Below, in pieces: positions 26,171 to 36,023 of a stretch of 64,000 bases of DNA (positions within the stretch are counted from its first letter, which is position 1; each line of letters opens with the position of its first letter). The notes below the pieces were generated by a model. It worked only from the letters and a program-made list of their open reading frames with translations. It ran no database searches and was not told where the DNA came from. The stretch comes from Methanobacterium_D sp040373355. GTDB taxonomy: Archaea; Methanobacteriota; Methanobacteria; Methanobacteriales; Methanobacteriaceae. Made by a program: the position numbers and the translations under genes. The stretch is from positions 434,001 through 498,000 of the forward strand of contig NZ_CP166866.1 in NCBI RefSeq assembly GCF_047495555.1, in the 5' to 3' direction.

Positions 26171-27862
26171 ATGAAAGAAATTAAAGATAAGATATTAAAT
26201 AATAAGTTCATTTTAACCGCCATATTACCTCTTAAATCTAATCTAAGTACTGAAATTTTTGCAGGAGCAATATTAGCTGCTATATCTATTCCTGCAGTAA
26301 TGGGTTACGCTAAAATTGCAGGTATGCCCATTATAACAGGGCTTTATACTATCTTAGTTCCACTGGTTTTGTTTGCTCTTTTTGGCTCTTCCAGACATCT
26401 GGTTGTGGGTGCCGATTCTGCAACTGCAGCTATCTTAGCAAGTACGCTGCTCCCATTAGCTGCAGCTGGAAGCCCCCAATATATTGGAATGGTGTCTACA
26501 GTAGCCCTATTATGTGCATTTTTTCTTTTACTTGCAAGAATACTTAAATTAAGTCTTATAGCTGACTTTATGTCCCGAACTGTCCTGGTTGGTTTTTTAA
26601 CGGGTGTTGGAATACAAATAGCAATAAGTCAGCTTTCCAATATGTTTGGGCTAAATAACGGCATTATAGAAAGTACAATCCCAAAGCTAATCTATGTATT
26701 CACTCATTTAAATGAACTAAACATATTTACTCTTATAATATCAGTGATAGTAGTTATTAATGTTTTAATATTAAAACGTATTTCTCCAAAAGTCCCAGGA
26801 GAATTAATAGCCATTATAGGGTCAATAATAGCTAGTTTTATATTCAATCTACAAAATTTAAATATATCTACAATTGGTAGCATTAATGGAGGTTTACCAT
26901 CTTTATTTTTACCTTCTTTTAATATTACAAACATTACAGGAGTATTAATTGCTGCCGGGACCTGTTTTTTAGTTATAATAGCTCAAAGCACTGCAACTGC
27001 GCGCGCATATGCACTTAAATATGACGAAGAGGTCAATGGAGACAAAGATATTTTAGGACTTGCTCTTGCAAATACATCAGCAGGTTTAACAGGTACCTTC
27101 ATTATAAATGGAAGTCCATCACGTACAGAGGTTTTGTCCAATGCCGGAGGAAATAGCCAATTGCCATCTATTATAACTGCAATTATAGTCCTAATTGTGA
27201 TCCTCTTCTTTACTGAACTAATATCATTATTACCAACTGCTGTTTTAGCAAGTATTGTATTCCTAATTGGGATAGGTATGATTAATATTAATGAATTAAA
27301 TCATATACGTCATATAATGCGTTCTGAATACTATTTAGCCATATTTACAGCAATTACTGTAGTCGTATTTAATGTACTCTGGGGTATAATATTTGCTATA
27401 CTCCTTTCTATGATTTTACATTTAAGTCACAGTTATACTCCTAATAATAGCATTTTAATACAGAATAAAGAGGGGAAATTTGATTATGTGAATCTTAAAT
27501 ACGGCATATTCACTAAAGAAGGCATTATCATCTATAGATTTAATCGTGACTTATACTATGCAAATTCTGATAGATTACATGATGAAGCAATTAAACTTAT
27601 AAAAAAAGCAGATAATCCAATAAAATGGTTTGTATTAGATGCAGGTGGTTTTGAATCCATTGATTATACTGCATCAGAAATGCTAAAACGTTTACATGAG
27701 GATTTAGAGGAAAAAGGTGTTAAATTTGTATTAACAACAGTTTTACCACATCTAGAAGAACGCATGGACAATTTAGGTTTAATTGAGATTATAGGTTCTA
27801 AAAATATTTATAAAAATAACTATAAGGCACTAGAGGCTTTTGAAAAAGAAAATCAGTTTTAA
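26171..27862 (+). CDS. SulP-family anion permease with STAS domain
   Basis: A 563-residue transporter. About ten to twelve membrane segments fill residues 20-425, with the early family motif GLYTILVPLVLFALFGSSRH and VGADSATAAILAS. A cytoplasmic STAS domain follows (about 440-560; VLDAGGFESIDYTASEMLKRL holds the anti-sigma-antagonist-like helix). SulP proteins move sulfate, bicarbonate or other anions. There is no ribosome binding site before the ATG, so a leaderless message is possible. Substrate is not certain, and sulfate is not an obvious nutrient for a methanogen. Confidence 0.9.
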   Translation: MKEIKDKILNNKFILTAILPLKSNLSTEIFAGAILAAISIPAVMGYAKIAGMPIITGLYTILVPLVLFALFGSSRHLVVGADSATAAILASTLLPLAAAGSPQYIGMVSTVALLCAFFLLLARILKLSLIADFMSRTVLVGFLTGVGIQIAISQLSNMFGLNNGIIESTIPKLIYVFTHLNELNIFTLIISVIVVINVLILKRISPKVPGELIAIIGSIIASFIFNLQNLNISTIGSINGGLPSLFLPSFNITNITGVLIAAGTCFLVIIAQSTATARAYALKYDEEVNGDKDILGLALANTSAGLTGTFIINGSPSRTEVLSNAGGNSQLPSIITAIIVLIVILFFTELISLLPTAVLASIVFLIGIGMININELNHIRHIMRSEYYLAIFTAITVVVFNVLWGIIFAILLSMILHLSHSYTPNNSILIQNKEGKFDYVNLKYGIFTKEGIIIYRFNRDLYYANSDRLHDEAIKLIKKADNPIKWFVLDAGGFESIDYTASEMLKRLHEDLEEKGVKFVLTTVLPHLEERMDNLGLIEIIGSKNIYKNNYKALEAFEKENQF

Positions 27863-27953
27863 AATTTAAATTGAAGTTAAATAACAAGATACAAATTTAA
27901 TGGTATTCATAAATAATTAATGATTTAGATTATGTTATAAGGACGGTTATAAA

Positions 27954-29192
27954 ATGTCATATTCTCTTATTTACAACGGGACATTAATTGATGGTAATGG
28001 GGGCAACTCTATTCCAAATGCTGCAGTTTTAATTAAAGATAGTCAAATTATTGAAATTGGGTCTCTAGATTCCATTTCAATGCCTGATGAAGAGATAAAA
28101 AAAATTGATGCAAACGAAATGTTCATTCTTCCAGGTTTTATTGATACCCATGTGCATATAATGGCTAATGGATTCAAACTGGAGGATACAATGTATGATC
28201 CACTCTCATTATTTTTTTATAAGGGATTAGATAATTTAAAAAGAACAATTGAAGCCGGAGTAACCACTGTTAGAGATGCAGGCCTTGCAGATGTCGGAGT
28301 TAAAAGAGCAGTTGAAGATGGTCTTATTCTCGGACCCCGATTGCTTATCAGTGTAATGCCTTTATCAATAAGCGGAGGTCATTTTGATTTTAGCCTTAAT
28401 TCAGGTTTTGATATGAAGTTATCATATCCTGGGCTTCCTGAAAGCGTATGTGACGGTGAAGAAGAAGTACGTAAAAGAGTAAGAGAAATACTTCGTGCTG
28501 GAGCTGATTTTATTAAGGTAATGGTTACTGGAGGAGTTATGAGCGTTAATGACGGCCCCGAACATACTCAATATACCGTTGAAGAATTAAAGGTCATGGT
28601 TCAAGAAGGAGAATTTCACGATGGTGTAAAGGTTATGGCCCATGCACATGGAGTTGAAGGAATTAAAAATGCATTATATGCGGGAATTTATTCAATAGAG
28701 CACGGCACATATCTAGATGATGAAACAATTGATATTATGGTCGATCACGAAACGTATTTAATTCCCACGTGTGTAGTTATGCATCATAATAAGAAATTTG
28801 CCGAAGCAGGAGAACTACCAGAGTACAGCATAAAACAGGCCATTGAAATAGTTGATATACATGATACTAATATTAGAAAAGCCTATGAAGCTGGAGTTAA
28901 AATTGTAATGGGAACTGACTGTGGTGTTGTCCCTCATGGGATTAATTTAGAAGAGTTAGGGTTTTTATGTGACATTGGAATGAGCCCTATAGAAGCCATT
29001 ATGGCAGGGACTAAAAATGCTGCAGAATGTCTTGGAATTGATGATAAACTTGGCACAATTGAATCTGGAAAAATTGCAGATTTTATAATCAGTAAAAAAG
29101 ACCCTATTGCTAATATAAAGTCTCTTGGAAATCCAGATAATATAATGCTTGTAATGAAAGAAGGTAATGTGGTTAAAGACATACGTACCTAA
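27954..29192 (+). CDS. Metal-dependent amidohydrolase
   Basis: A 412-residue amidohydrolase-superfamily enzyme. The metal-binding HVH is in FIDTHVHIMANG (about 62-69), the likely carboxylated Lys in ADFIKVMVTGG (about 184), His ligands in KVMAHAHGVEG and YSIEHGTYLDD, and the catalytic Asp in MGTDCGV. It is closest in feel to the imidazolonepropionase/prolidase-like group that hydrolyses cyclic amides or dipeptides. The precise substrate is unclear. It is transcribed alone between the SulP permease and the copper block. Confidence 0.88.
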   Translation: MSYSLIYNGTLIDGNGGNSIPNAAVLIKDSQIIEIGSLDSISMPDEEIKKIDANEMFILPGFIDTHVHIMANGFKLEDTMYDPLSLFFYKGLDNLKRTIEAGVTTVRDAGLADVGVKRAVEDGLILGPRLLISVMPLSISGGHFDFSLNSGFDMKLSYPGLPESVCDGEEEVRKRVREILRAGADFIKVMVTGGVMSVNDGPEHTQYTVEELKVMVQEGEFHDGVKVMAHAHGVEGIKNALYAGIYSIEHGTYLDDETIDIMVDHETYLIPTCVVMHHNKKFAEAGELPEYSIKQAIEIVDIHDTNIRKAYEAGVKIVMGTDCGVVPHGINLEELGFLCDIGMSPIEAIMAGTKNAAECLGIDDKLGTIESGKIADFIISKKDPIANIKSLGNPDNIMLVMKEGNVVKDIRT

Positions 29193-29296
29193 TTTTAATT
29201 TTTTATAAATTCTTCCAATTATTTTTATAATACTATAAATTTACTAAATATTATTATTAATTAAATCATAATTAATAATGTATAGGGGGAATTAAA

Positions 29297-31366
29297 ATTA
29301 ATCATGATAATCCTGAGCATGATATGAAACATATGCATCATGACGAGCATAAAGAAAAGGGTAAATGTGTTGTTTGCGGTCAGCAAATGGAAGAAGAGCA
29401 CCGAGTGCATGGAGAACATATCCATACAGGCATGCTTGATGATTTAAAAAAGAGATTCTGGATATCGCTCATATTAACCATTCCAATACTTATTTTATCT
29501 CCTACAGTTCAAGAACTAGTTGGTTTAGGAGAATCAATTAGATTTTCTGGAGATTTATATATCCTTTTTATCCTTTCTTCTATTGTTTATTTCTATGGAG
29601 GCTATCCATTCTTTAAGGGATTTTATAGCCAAATTAAGTCACGAATCCCTGGAATGGACGTTTTGATTACTGTTGCAATTACTAGCGCTTATTTATACAG
29701 CAGTGCTGTTGTTTTTGGCCTTATGGGTGAAGTATTCTTCTGGGAATTGGCTACGTTAATCGACATAATGCTTATAGGACATTGGTTGGAGATGAGATCA
29801 GTTATGGGAGCTTCCAGAGCACTTGAGGAGCTTGTGAAGCTTATGCCATCAAGTGCTCATAAAATAGTGCATGATGGACATATCGAAGATGTTCCCCTGG
29901 AAGATTTAAATGTAGGAGACCATGTACTTATCAAACCTGGTGAGAAAGTTCCTGTAGACGGGCAAATTATAAAAGGAAGTACCAATATTGACGAATCAAT
30001 GCTTACAGGCGAATCACAACCTGTTTTTAAAGAAGTTGGTGGAGAAGTTATAGGTGGATCAATTAATGGAGATGGATCTATTACTGTAGAAATTAAAAAA
30101 ACAGGAAAAAATTCCTTCCTTTCTCAAGTCATAAGCCTGGTTGAAGAAGCACAGGAAAGTAAATCACGTACACAAAATCTTGCAGACCGTTTTGCAACAG
30201 GCCTTACCATAGTAGCTCTTACTGGGGGACTTTTAACATTTATAGCCTGGCTTGTGTTTACTACCTTTGGATCTGAATTTGCACTGGAAAGAGCAGTTAC
30301 TGTAATGGTTATTACATGCCCCCATGCACTCGGTTTAGCAGTTCCATTAGTTGTTGCAGTTTCAACAACTCTATCTGCACGTAATGGACTTTTAATAAGA
30401 AATCGTGCATCTTTTGAAAGATCAAGGGATATTAATGCTATAATATTTGATAAAACAGGTACACTTACACAGGGGAAGTTTGGAGTAACAGATATTGTCC
30501 CATTAGGAAACGAATATGACGAAGATGAAGTTTTAAAATATGCAGCATCACTTGAATCATATTCTGAGCACCCTATAGCAAAAGGAGTAGTATCCTCTGC
30601 AAATGAGACTCTTAATGTTGAAGATTTTAAATCAATTCCCGGAAAAGGTGTTCAAGGAGAAATAGAAGGCAAAAATGTAGAAGTAGTAAGCCCTGGATAT
30701 TTAAAGGAGCGAAATATTTCTGTTTCAAGTGATAAAGTCAATGAACTTTCATCACAGGGCAAAACAATTGTTTTTGTTATTATTGAAGGTGAACTTAAAG
30801 GTGCAATTGCACTTGCAGATATTATAAGAGAAGAGTCAAGAGAAGCAATAAAAAAGCTTAAAGATATGGGAATTCAATGCATCATGATTACAGGAGACCG
30901 AAAAGAAGTTGCAGAATGGGTAGCAAATGAAATTAATCTAGATAAATATTATGCAGAAGTTTTACCCCACGAAAAGGCTCAAAAAGTTCGAGAAATTCAA
31001 TCAGAAGGAAAAGTTGTTGCCATGACTGGAGACGGTATCAACGACGCTCCTGCACTTGCTCAAGCGGATGTAGGAATTGCAATTGGTGCAGGAACAGATG
31101 TAGCAATTGAAGCCGGTGATGTTGTTCTTGTTAGAAGCAATCCACTTGATGCAGTTTATGTTGTAAAACTTGCAAAATCAACCTACAACAAAATGGTGCA
31201 GAATTTATTATGGGGAACTGGATACAACGTTTTTGCAATTCCAATTGCAGCAGGTGTCCTTTTTGCATATGGGATTATTCTAACCCCTGCAGCAGGAGCA
31301 ATATTAATGTCAGCAAGTACTATTATTGTGGCATTCAATTCCCGATTTTTAAAGATTGAAAAATAG
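29297..31366 (+). CDS. copB: Copper-exporting P1B-type ATPase, CopB type (apparent ATT start)
   Basis: A heavy-metal pump of about 689 residues. It has the CPH metal-site triad (341-343) that marks the CopB branch, the phosphorylated Asp in DKTG (385), TGES in the actuator, GDGINDAP in the hinge, and a His-rich N-terminus. The frame is open to ATT at 29297, seven bases after GGGGG (29285-29289), which adds NHDNPEHD to the His-rich start. The first ATG, at 29324, has no binding site. CopB pumps usually export Cu(II) or Cu(I)/Ag(I). It heads the copper/sulfur block. Confidence 0.92.
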   Translation: MNHDNPEHDMKHMHHDEHKEKGKCVVCGQQMEEEHRVHGEHIHTGMLDDLKKRFWISLILTIPILILSPTVQELVGLGESIRFSGDLYILFILSSIVYFYGGYPFFKGFYSQIKSRIPGMDVLITVAITSAYLYSSAVVFGLMGEVFFWELATLIDIMLIGHWLEMRSVMGASRALEELVKLMPSSAHKIVHDGHIEDVPLEDLNVGDHVLIKPGEKVPVDGQIIKGSTNIDESMLTGESQPVFKEVGGEVIGGSINGDGSITVEIKKTGKNSFLSQVISLVEEAQESKSRTQNLADRFATGLTIVALTGGLLTFIAWLVFTTFGSEFALERAVTVMVITCPHALGLAVPLVVAVSTTLSARNGLLIRNRASFERSRDINAIIFDKTGTLTQGKFGVTDIVPLGNEYDEDEVLKYAASLESYSEHPIAKGVVSSANETLNVEDFKSIPGKGVQGEIEGKNVEVVSPGYLKERNISVSSDKVNELSSQGKTIVFVIIEGELKGAIALADIIREESREAIKKLKDMGIQCIMITGDRKEVAEWVANEINLDKYYAEVLPHEKAQKVREIQSEGKVVAMTGDGINDAPALAQADVGIAIGAGTDVAIEAGDVVLVRSNPLDAVYVVKLAKSTYNKMVQNLLWGTGYNVFAIPIAAGVLFAYGIILTPAAGAILMSASTIIVAFNSRFLKIEK

Positions 31367-31525
31367 TATCATCTATTACTAAATCTATTTATTTTTTAAT
31401 ATATCAAATTACAAGCCCATAAATTAACTTTACATAGTAAATTTAGGATTATAGAATGGTTTTCCCAAATTTATTTAGTGTTTAAAGAACATATTATAAT
31501 TAACTAAAAATAAGAGGCGTAAGTA

Positions 31526-33955
31526 ATGGTAGAAGATACCAAAAAGAAAGCTGAAATCAAAGTTTCTGGAATGAGCTGTGCAATGTGCTCTTTAGCTATT
31601 GAAAAAAGCCTGAAAGAAGTTGAAGGAGTAAATGATGCTCAGGTTAACCTTGGTACTGAAAAAGCAACTGTTGAATATAATCCCAATAAAGTAAAGCTTT
31701 CTGAACTTGAAACTGCTATAGAAGAAGCAGGATATGATGTTGTAAATGAAAGAGTAGTCCTCAAAATCAGAGGAATGACCTGTGCAATGTGTGTGAAAGC
31801 TATTGAAGATGGTCTCGGACGGCTTGGCGGGATAAGCAATGTTAATGTTAATTTAAGCTCAGAAAAAGCTTATGTTACTTATAATCCACAAATGGTTACT
31901 GTTGAAGATATGAAAACCACCATCGAAGATATAGGTTATCAGTATCTTGGAATTGAAGGGGAAGAAACTAAAGATTTGGAAGAAGAGGCACGTATTAAAG
32001 ATTTAAGGAGCAAAAGAAATAGAATGATAGTTGGTTTTGGCTTTTCTATCCCATTACTGTTAATAATGTTTTTTAGAGTACCTCTTCCAATTCAAATGGG
32101 ATATTTTTTCCTTATAGTGTCAATAGTTCCATTTATCTATGTAACTTATCCTATATTTAATGCAGCTTACAGAGCGCTTAAAAATAGAGTTCTAAATATG
32201 GATGTTATGTATTCTATGGGTATTGGAGTAGCTTTTGTCTCAAGCATTCTTGGAACATTCAATATAATACTTACTCCAGAATTTATGTTCTATGAGACAG
32301 CCCTCATGCTTGCAGCTTTCTTAACACTTGGTCGATATCTTGAAACAAGAGCAATAGGTCGAACATCAACAGCTATTAAAAAATTAGTAGGATTACAACC
32401 AAAAACCGCTACAGTAATTCGAGAAGGGCATGAGATAGAAATTCAGATTGAAGAACTGCAAATTGGGGAAATTATACTAGTAAGACCTGGTGAAAAAATC
32501 CCAACTGATGGTGAAGTTATTGATGGAGAAAGTTATGTAGATGAATCAGTAATTACTGGTGAATCAATCCCTGTTATTAAAAAAGCTGGCAAAAAAGTTA
32601 TTGGAGGGTCTTTTAATCAAAATGGAGTCCTTAAATTTAGGGCCACTAAAGTAGGAAAGGATACTGTTTTATTCCAGATAATCCGACTTGTTGAAGATGC
32701 TCAAGGATCAAGGCCCCCAGTCGAAAGAATTGCAGATAAAGCAGTGTCTTATTTTATACCAACAGTACTTACAATCGCCATTGTTGCATTTGCAATATGG
32801 TATTTCTTTTATGGAAGTACGTTGCTTCTTGCACTTACTGTTCTAATTTCAGTTCTTGTAGTTGCTTGTCCATGTTCACTTGGGCTTGCAACGCCCACCG
32901 CAGTAACAGTTGGAATTGGAAGGGGTGCAGAACTTGGTATTCTTGTTAAAGATGGTTCAGCACTTGAAACATCTGAAAAAATTACTACAATATTATTTGA
33001 TAAAACTGGAACACTCACCAAAGGAAAACCCGAAGTAACAGACATTATTGAAGCGAAATATACCTTAGAAGATGTTCTTAGATACACTGCAAGTGTAGAG
33101 AAAAGTTCACAGCATCCTCTTGCAAAAGCAGTTGTTAAAGAATCAAACAGAAAAGGAATTCATCTTTTAGAAAGTGAAGATTTCGATACCTTTGGAGGAA
33201 AAGGTGTCAGGGCAATAGTTGAGGGGAAAGAAGTATTAATAGGGAATCGAGCACTTCTTAGAGATCAGAATATAGATATTACTGATGAAGATGAAACCCA
33301 GATACTAAAACTTGAAAATGAAGGGAAAACTGCTGTTCTAGTTGCAATAAATAATGAATTTGCTGGAATAATTGCAATTGCAGATACATTGAAAGAGACT
33401 ACAAGAGGAGCAATTGAAGAACTTAAAAGAATGAAAATTGATATTTTCATGATTACTGGAGATAATGAAAGAACTGCAAATGCTATTGCCCAGCAAGTTG
33501 GAATTGAAAATGTTCTTGCAGAAGTTTTACCTCAAGATAAATCTTTTGAAGTTAAAAAGCTTCAAGAAAAGGGCGATACGGTAGCATTTGTAGGTGATGG
33601 TATAAATGATGCACCAGCACTTGCGCAAGCTGATGTAGGTATTGCTATTGGAAGTGGAACAGATGTAGCCATTGAAAGTGGTAAAATTGTTCTAATTAAA
33701 GACGACTTGATGGATGCAGTTGCTGGAATTCAGCTCAGTAAAAAGGTAATGGGAAGAATTAAACAAAATCTATTCTGGGCATTTGCATATAACACTGCAC
33801 TTATTCCTGTTGCAGCAGGTGTGCTCTATTCAATAAATATAACCTTTAGGCCAGAATATGCTGCTTTTGCAATGGCATTAAGCTCAGTGACTGTTGTTAG
33901 TCTTTCTTTAATGTTAAAAGGATATATACCTCCTGCTAAAAAGATTAAGTCATGA
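31526..33955 (+). CDS. copA: Copper-exporting P1B-type ATPase CopA with two metal-binding domains
   Basis: An 809-residue Cu(I) pump. Two N-terminal heavy-metal-associated domains have GMSCAMC (Cys 18, 21) and GMTCAMC (Cys 86, 89). The transmembrane CPC site is near residues 447-449, DKTGTLTKG holds the phosphorylated Asp near 492, HP is in SSQHPLAKAV, and GDGINDAP is in the hinge. This is the standard P1B-1 layout that exports Cu(I). AGAGGCGTAAGTA precedes the ATG. Having CopA and CopB together implies two routes for copper efflux. Confidence 0.95.
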   Translation: MVEDTKKKAEIKVSGMSCAMCSLAIEKSLKEVEGVNDAQVNLGTEKATVEYNPNKVKLSELETAIEEAGYDVVNERVVLKIRGMTCAMCVKAIEDGLGRLGGISNVNVNLSSEKAYVTYNPQMVTVEDMKTTIEDIGYQYLGIEGEETKDLEEEARIKDLRSKRNRMIVGFGFSIPLLLIMFFRVPLPIQMGYFFLIVSIVPFIYVTYPIFNAAYRALKNRVLNMDVMYSMGIGVAFVSSILGTFNIILTPEFMFYETALMLAAFLTLGRYLETRAIGRTSTAIKKLVGLQPKTATVIREGHEIEIQIEELQIGEIILVRPGEKIPTDGEVIDGESYVDESVITGESIPVIKKAGKKVIGGSFNQNGVLKFRATKVGKDTVLFQIIRLVEDAQGSRPPVERIADKAVSYFIPTVLTIAIVAFAIWYFFYGSTLLLALTVLISVLVVACPCSLGLATPTAVTVGIGRGAELGILVKDGSALETSEKITTILFDKTGTLTKGKPEVTDIIEAKYTLEDVLRYTASVEKSSQHPLAKAVVKESNRKGIHLLESEDFDTFGGKGVRAIVEGKEVLIGNRALLRDQNIDITDEDETQILKLENEGKTAVLVAINNEFAGIIAIADTLKETTRGAIEELKRMKIDIFMITGDNERTANAIAQQVGIENVLAEVLPQDKSFEVKKLQEKGDTVAFVGDGINDAPALAQADVGIAIGSGTDVAIESGKIVLIKDDLMDAVAGIQLSKKVMGRIKQNLFWAFAYNTALIPVAAGVLYSINITFRPEYAAFAMALSSVTVVSLSLMLKGYIPPAKKIKS

Positions 33956-34006
33956 AAGTAATATTTAACTCTTTAAAAGATCATAATATTAAGTGAGGTG
34001 AATATT

Positions 34007-34153
34007 ATGGCTGTAGATCCTGTATGCAAAATGGAAGTAGATGAAAATAATCCCAAATATGAAAGCGAATATCAAGGAAAAAAATACTATTTCTGTGCAC
34101 CAGCATGTAAAAAAATGTTTGAAGAACATCCAGAAGAATATGTAAAAAAATAA
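34007..34153 (+). CDS. Small YHS-domain metal-binding protein
   Basis: A 48-residue protein that is just one YHS domain: DPVCKMEV at the start and YYFCAPACKKMFEEHPEEY after it. Three Cys and one His are arranged as in copper/heavy-metal chaperone-like domains that are often fused to, or next to, P1B ATPases. GAGGTGAATATT precedes the ATG. The location 51 bases behind copA supports a metal-delivery or sensing job in the copper block. Confidence 0.88.
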   Translation: MAVDPVCKMEVDENNPKYESEYQGKKYYFCAPACKKMFEEHPEEYVKK

Positions 34154-34203
34154 CTTTTTAATTTTATTTTTAATGTTTTAAATTTATTTTTAAAGGTGTT
34201 TTT

Positions 34204-34425
34204 ATGGCAGATATAAAAATTGATGTTAAAGGTGAAACATGTCCTGTACCTTTAGTTGAAGTTAGAAAAGCCCTTAAAAAAGCTTCTCCCGGAGATATCG
34301 TGGAAGTTACCGGAACTCATCCTGCTTCTAAAAAAGAAATACCCATGGCTGTTGAAGCTTTAGGTCTGGAATTAATAGATACAGAAGAAGAAAATGGAAT
34401 ATGGAAAATTAAAATCCGCAGGTAG
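34204..34425 (+). CDS. TusA-family sulfur carrier protein
   Basis: A 73-residue protein with the TusA/SirA signature GETCPVPLVEVRKAL; Cys13 is the persulfide-carrying residue. The fold is the two-layer alpha/beta sandwich of small sulfur relay proteins. AAAGGTG precedes the ATG. It is followed directly by the DsrE-like and NifS-like genes, so the three likely pass sulfur among themselves. Confidence 0.92.
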   Translation: MADIKIDVKGETCPVPLVEVRKALKKASPGDIVEVTGTHPASKKEIPMAVEALGLELIDTEEENGIWKIKIRR

Positions 34426-34434
34426 GTGTTAAAG

Positions 34435-34851
34435 ATGGAAAAATCCACAATTGTCGTTCATAGTGGCGATATGGATAAAATATACAGCGCACTTATCATA
34501 TCCAACGGTGCACTCTCTATGGGGATGGAGGCATCACTGTACTTTACTTTCTGGGGACTTCAAAGACTTAAAAAAGACGAACTTGAAAAAGGACCATTAT
34601 CTAAAATGAACATGATGGGTATTGGTAGTAAGATGATTAAAAATAGAATGAAAAAAGCGAATGTCATATCTTTAGAAAAACTTATGCATGACTTTAAAGA
34701 GCTGGGAGGGAAAATCATCGCTTGTGAAATGACTATGGAAATAATGGGAATTTCAAAAGAAGATCTCCGCCAAGATTTAATAGACGACTATGGTGCAGTT
34801 GGTACTTACATAAAAGAAGCACGTGAATCCCAGATAACTCTATTTATTTAG
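34435..34851 (+). CDS. DsrE/DsrF-like sulfur relay protein
   Basis: A 138-residue protein with the DsrE-like fold: strand STIVVHSGDMDKIYSAL, FTFWGLQRLKK, then the loop IIACEMTMEIMG carrying the single likely persulfide Cys. This resembles the DsrE2/peroxiredoxin-like group. The ATG at 34435 follows AGGTG, which overlaps the stop of the TusA-like gene; the GTG at 34426 lies inside that site. Tight packing with neighbours on both sides indicates one operon. Confidence 0.88.
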   Translation: MEKSTIVVHSGDMDKIYSALIISNGALSMGMEASLYFTFWGLQRLKKDELEKGPLSKMNMMGIGSKMIKNRMKKANVISLEKLMHDFKELGGKIIACEMTMEIMGISKEDLRQDLIDDYGAVGTYIKEARESQITLFI

Positions 34852-34859
34852 GTGATGCT

Positions 34860-36023
34860 ATGTTCGATAAATATATTTATCTGGATAACTCTTCGATGAC
34901 AAGGGTTGATGACATGGTTTTCGAAGAGATGAAAAGGCACTATCTTGATACTTATGCCATAGCAACCTCTGATTTTGGTTATTCTATGGGCGTTGAAGCT
35001 AGAGAAGCCATAGAAAAAAGCCGGGAAACTATAGCCAGTGCTTTAGGAGCATCACCAAGAGAATTTATTTTTACCTCAGGAAGTGTAGAATCCAACAACA
35101 TGGCTTTAAAAGGAGTAGCAGAAGCACTTAAAACTAAAGGCAATCACATCATAGTATCTAAAATTGAGGATTTTCCGGTGTTAAACAGTGCTAAAACTTT
35201 AGAAAATCAGGGTTTTGAAGTATCCTATATTGATGTAGATGAGAATGGATTTGTTGATTTAAATGAGTTAGAAGGTGCAATAGGAGAAAAAACAATCTTA
35301 GTTTCTATTCAACATGCAAATCAGGAAATAGGGACCATTCAAGACATTAAAGCTATAGGTGAAATATGTAAAGATAATAAAACGCTTTTCCATACCGATG
35401 CAACCCATTCTTTCAAAAAGTTACCGTTAAATGTAAATGAAATGCCTGTAGATCTGGTTTCAGTTTCAGCACACACTATACACGGGCCTAACGGTATAGG
35501 TGGACTATATATTCGTAAAGGAACACGAATTAAAAAGTGGATGGACGGAGGATTTCAGGAGTTTAACCTCAGAGGAGGCCCTGAAAATGTTCCGGGTGCA
35601 GTTGGATTTGCTAAAGCTGTTGAACTTGTAACTAATGAAGAAATTAATACTCTAATGAAAATTCGTGACCACTTAATTGATAGAATTTTAAATGAAGTGC
35701 CTGAAACTGTCTTAAATGGAGATAGAGAAAAACGAACTCCTCAAAATGCTAATATAACCTTCCAATATGTTGAAGGCGAATCAATAACATTACATCTTGA
35801 TATGCGTGGATTTGCAGTGAGCACAGGATCTTCTTGTTTCAGCAGGACATTAGAAGCAAGTCACGTTATAATGGCTGCAAGTGGAGATTCCGAAAGAGCA
35901 CATGGATCAATAAGGTTTACATTTGGAAGATTTAACAGTATGAATGACGCTGATGCAGTTGTAGATGCAATAGTTAATGTGGTAGAAAACTTAAGAAAAA
36001 TAAGCCCTTTAACTAAAAAATAA
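34860..36023 (+). CDS. NifS/IscS-like protein lacking the PLP lysine
   Basis: A 387-residue fold-type I aminotransferase-V homologue that aligns along its length with cysteine desulfurases. The persulfide Cys is present (Cys326 in STGSSCFSRT), as is Asp180, which would contact the PLP ring. The Schiff-base lysine is replaced by Thr206 in SAHTIHGPNG (codon ACT), and the PLP-stacking His by Asp104 in SKIEDFPV. Ordinary desulfurase chemistry therefore looks impossible. With TusA- and DsrE-like genes immediately upstream it may be a Cys-based sulfur acceptor or scaffold. GGTGAT precedes the ATG. Confidence 0.85.
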   Translation: MFDKYIYLDNSSMTRVDDMVFEEMKRHYLDTYAIATSDFGYSMGVEAREAIEKSRETIASALGASPREFIFTSGSVESNNMALKGVAEALKTKGNHIIVSKIEDFPVLNSAKTLENQGFEVSYIDVDENGFVDLNELEGAIGEKTILVSIQHANQEIGTIQDIKAIGEICKDNKTLFHTDATHSFKKLPLNVNEMPVDLVSVSAHTIHGPNGIGGLYIRKGTRIKKWMDGGFQEFNLRGGPENVPGAVGFAKAVELVTNEEINTLMKIRDHLIDRILNEVPETVLNGDREKRTPQNANITFQYVEGESITLHLDMRGFAVSTGSSCFSRTLEASHVIMAASGDSERAHGSIRFTFGRFNSMNDADAVVDAIVNVVENLRKISPLTKK

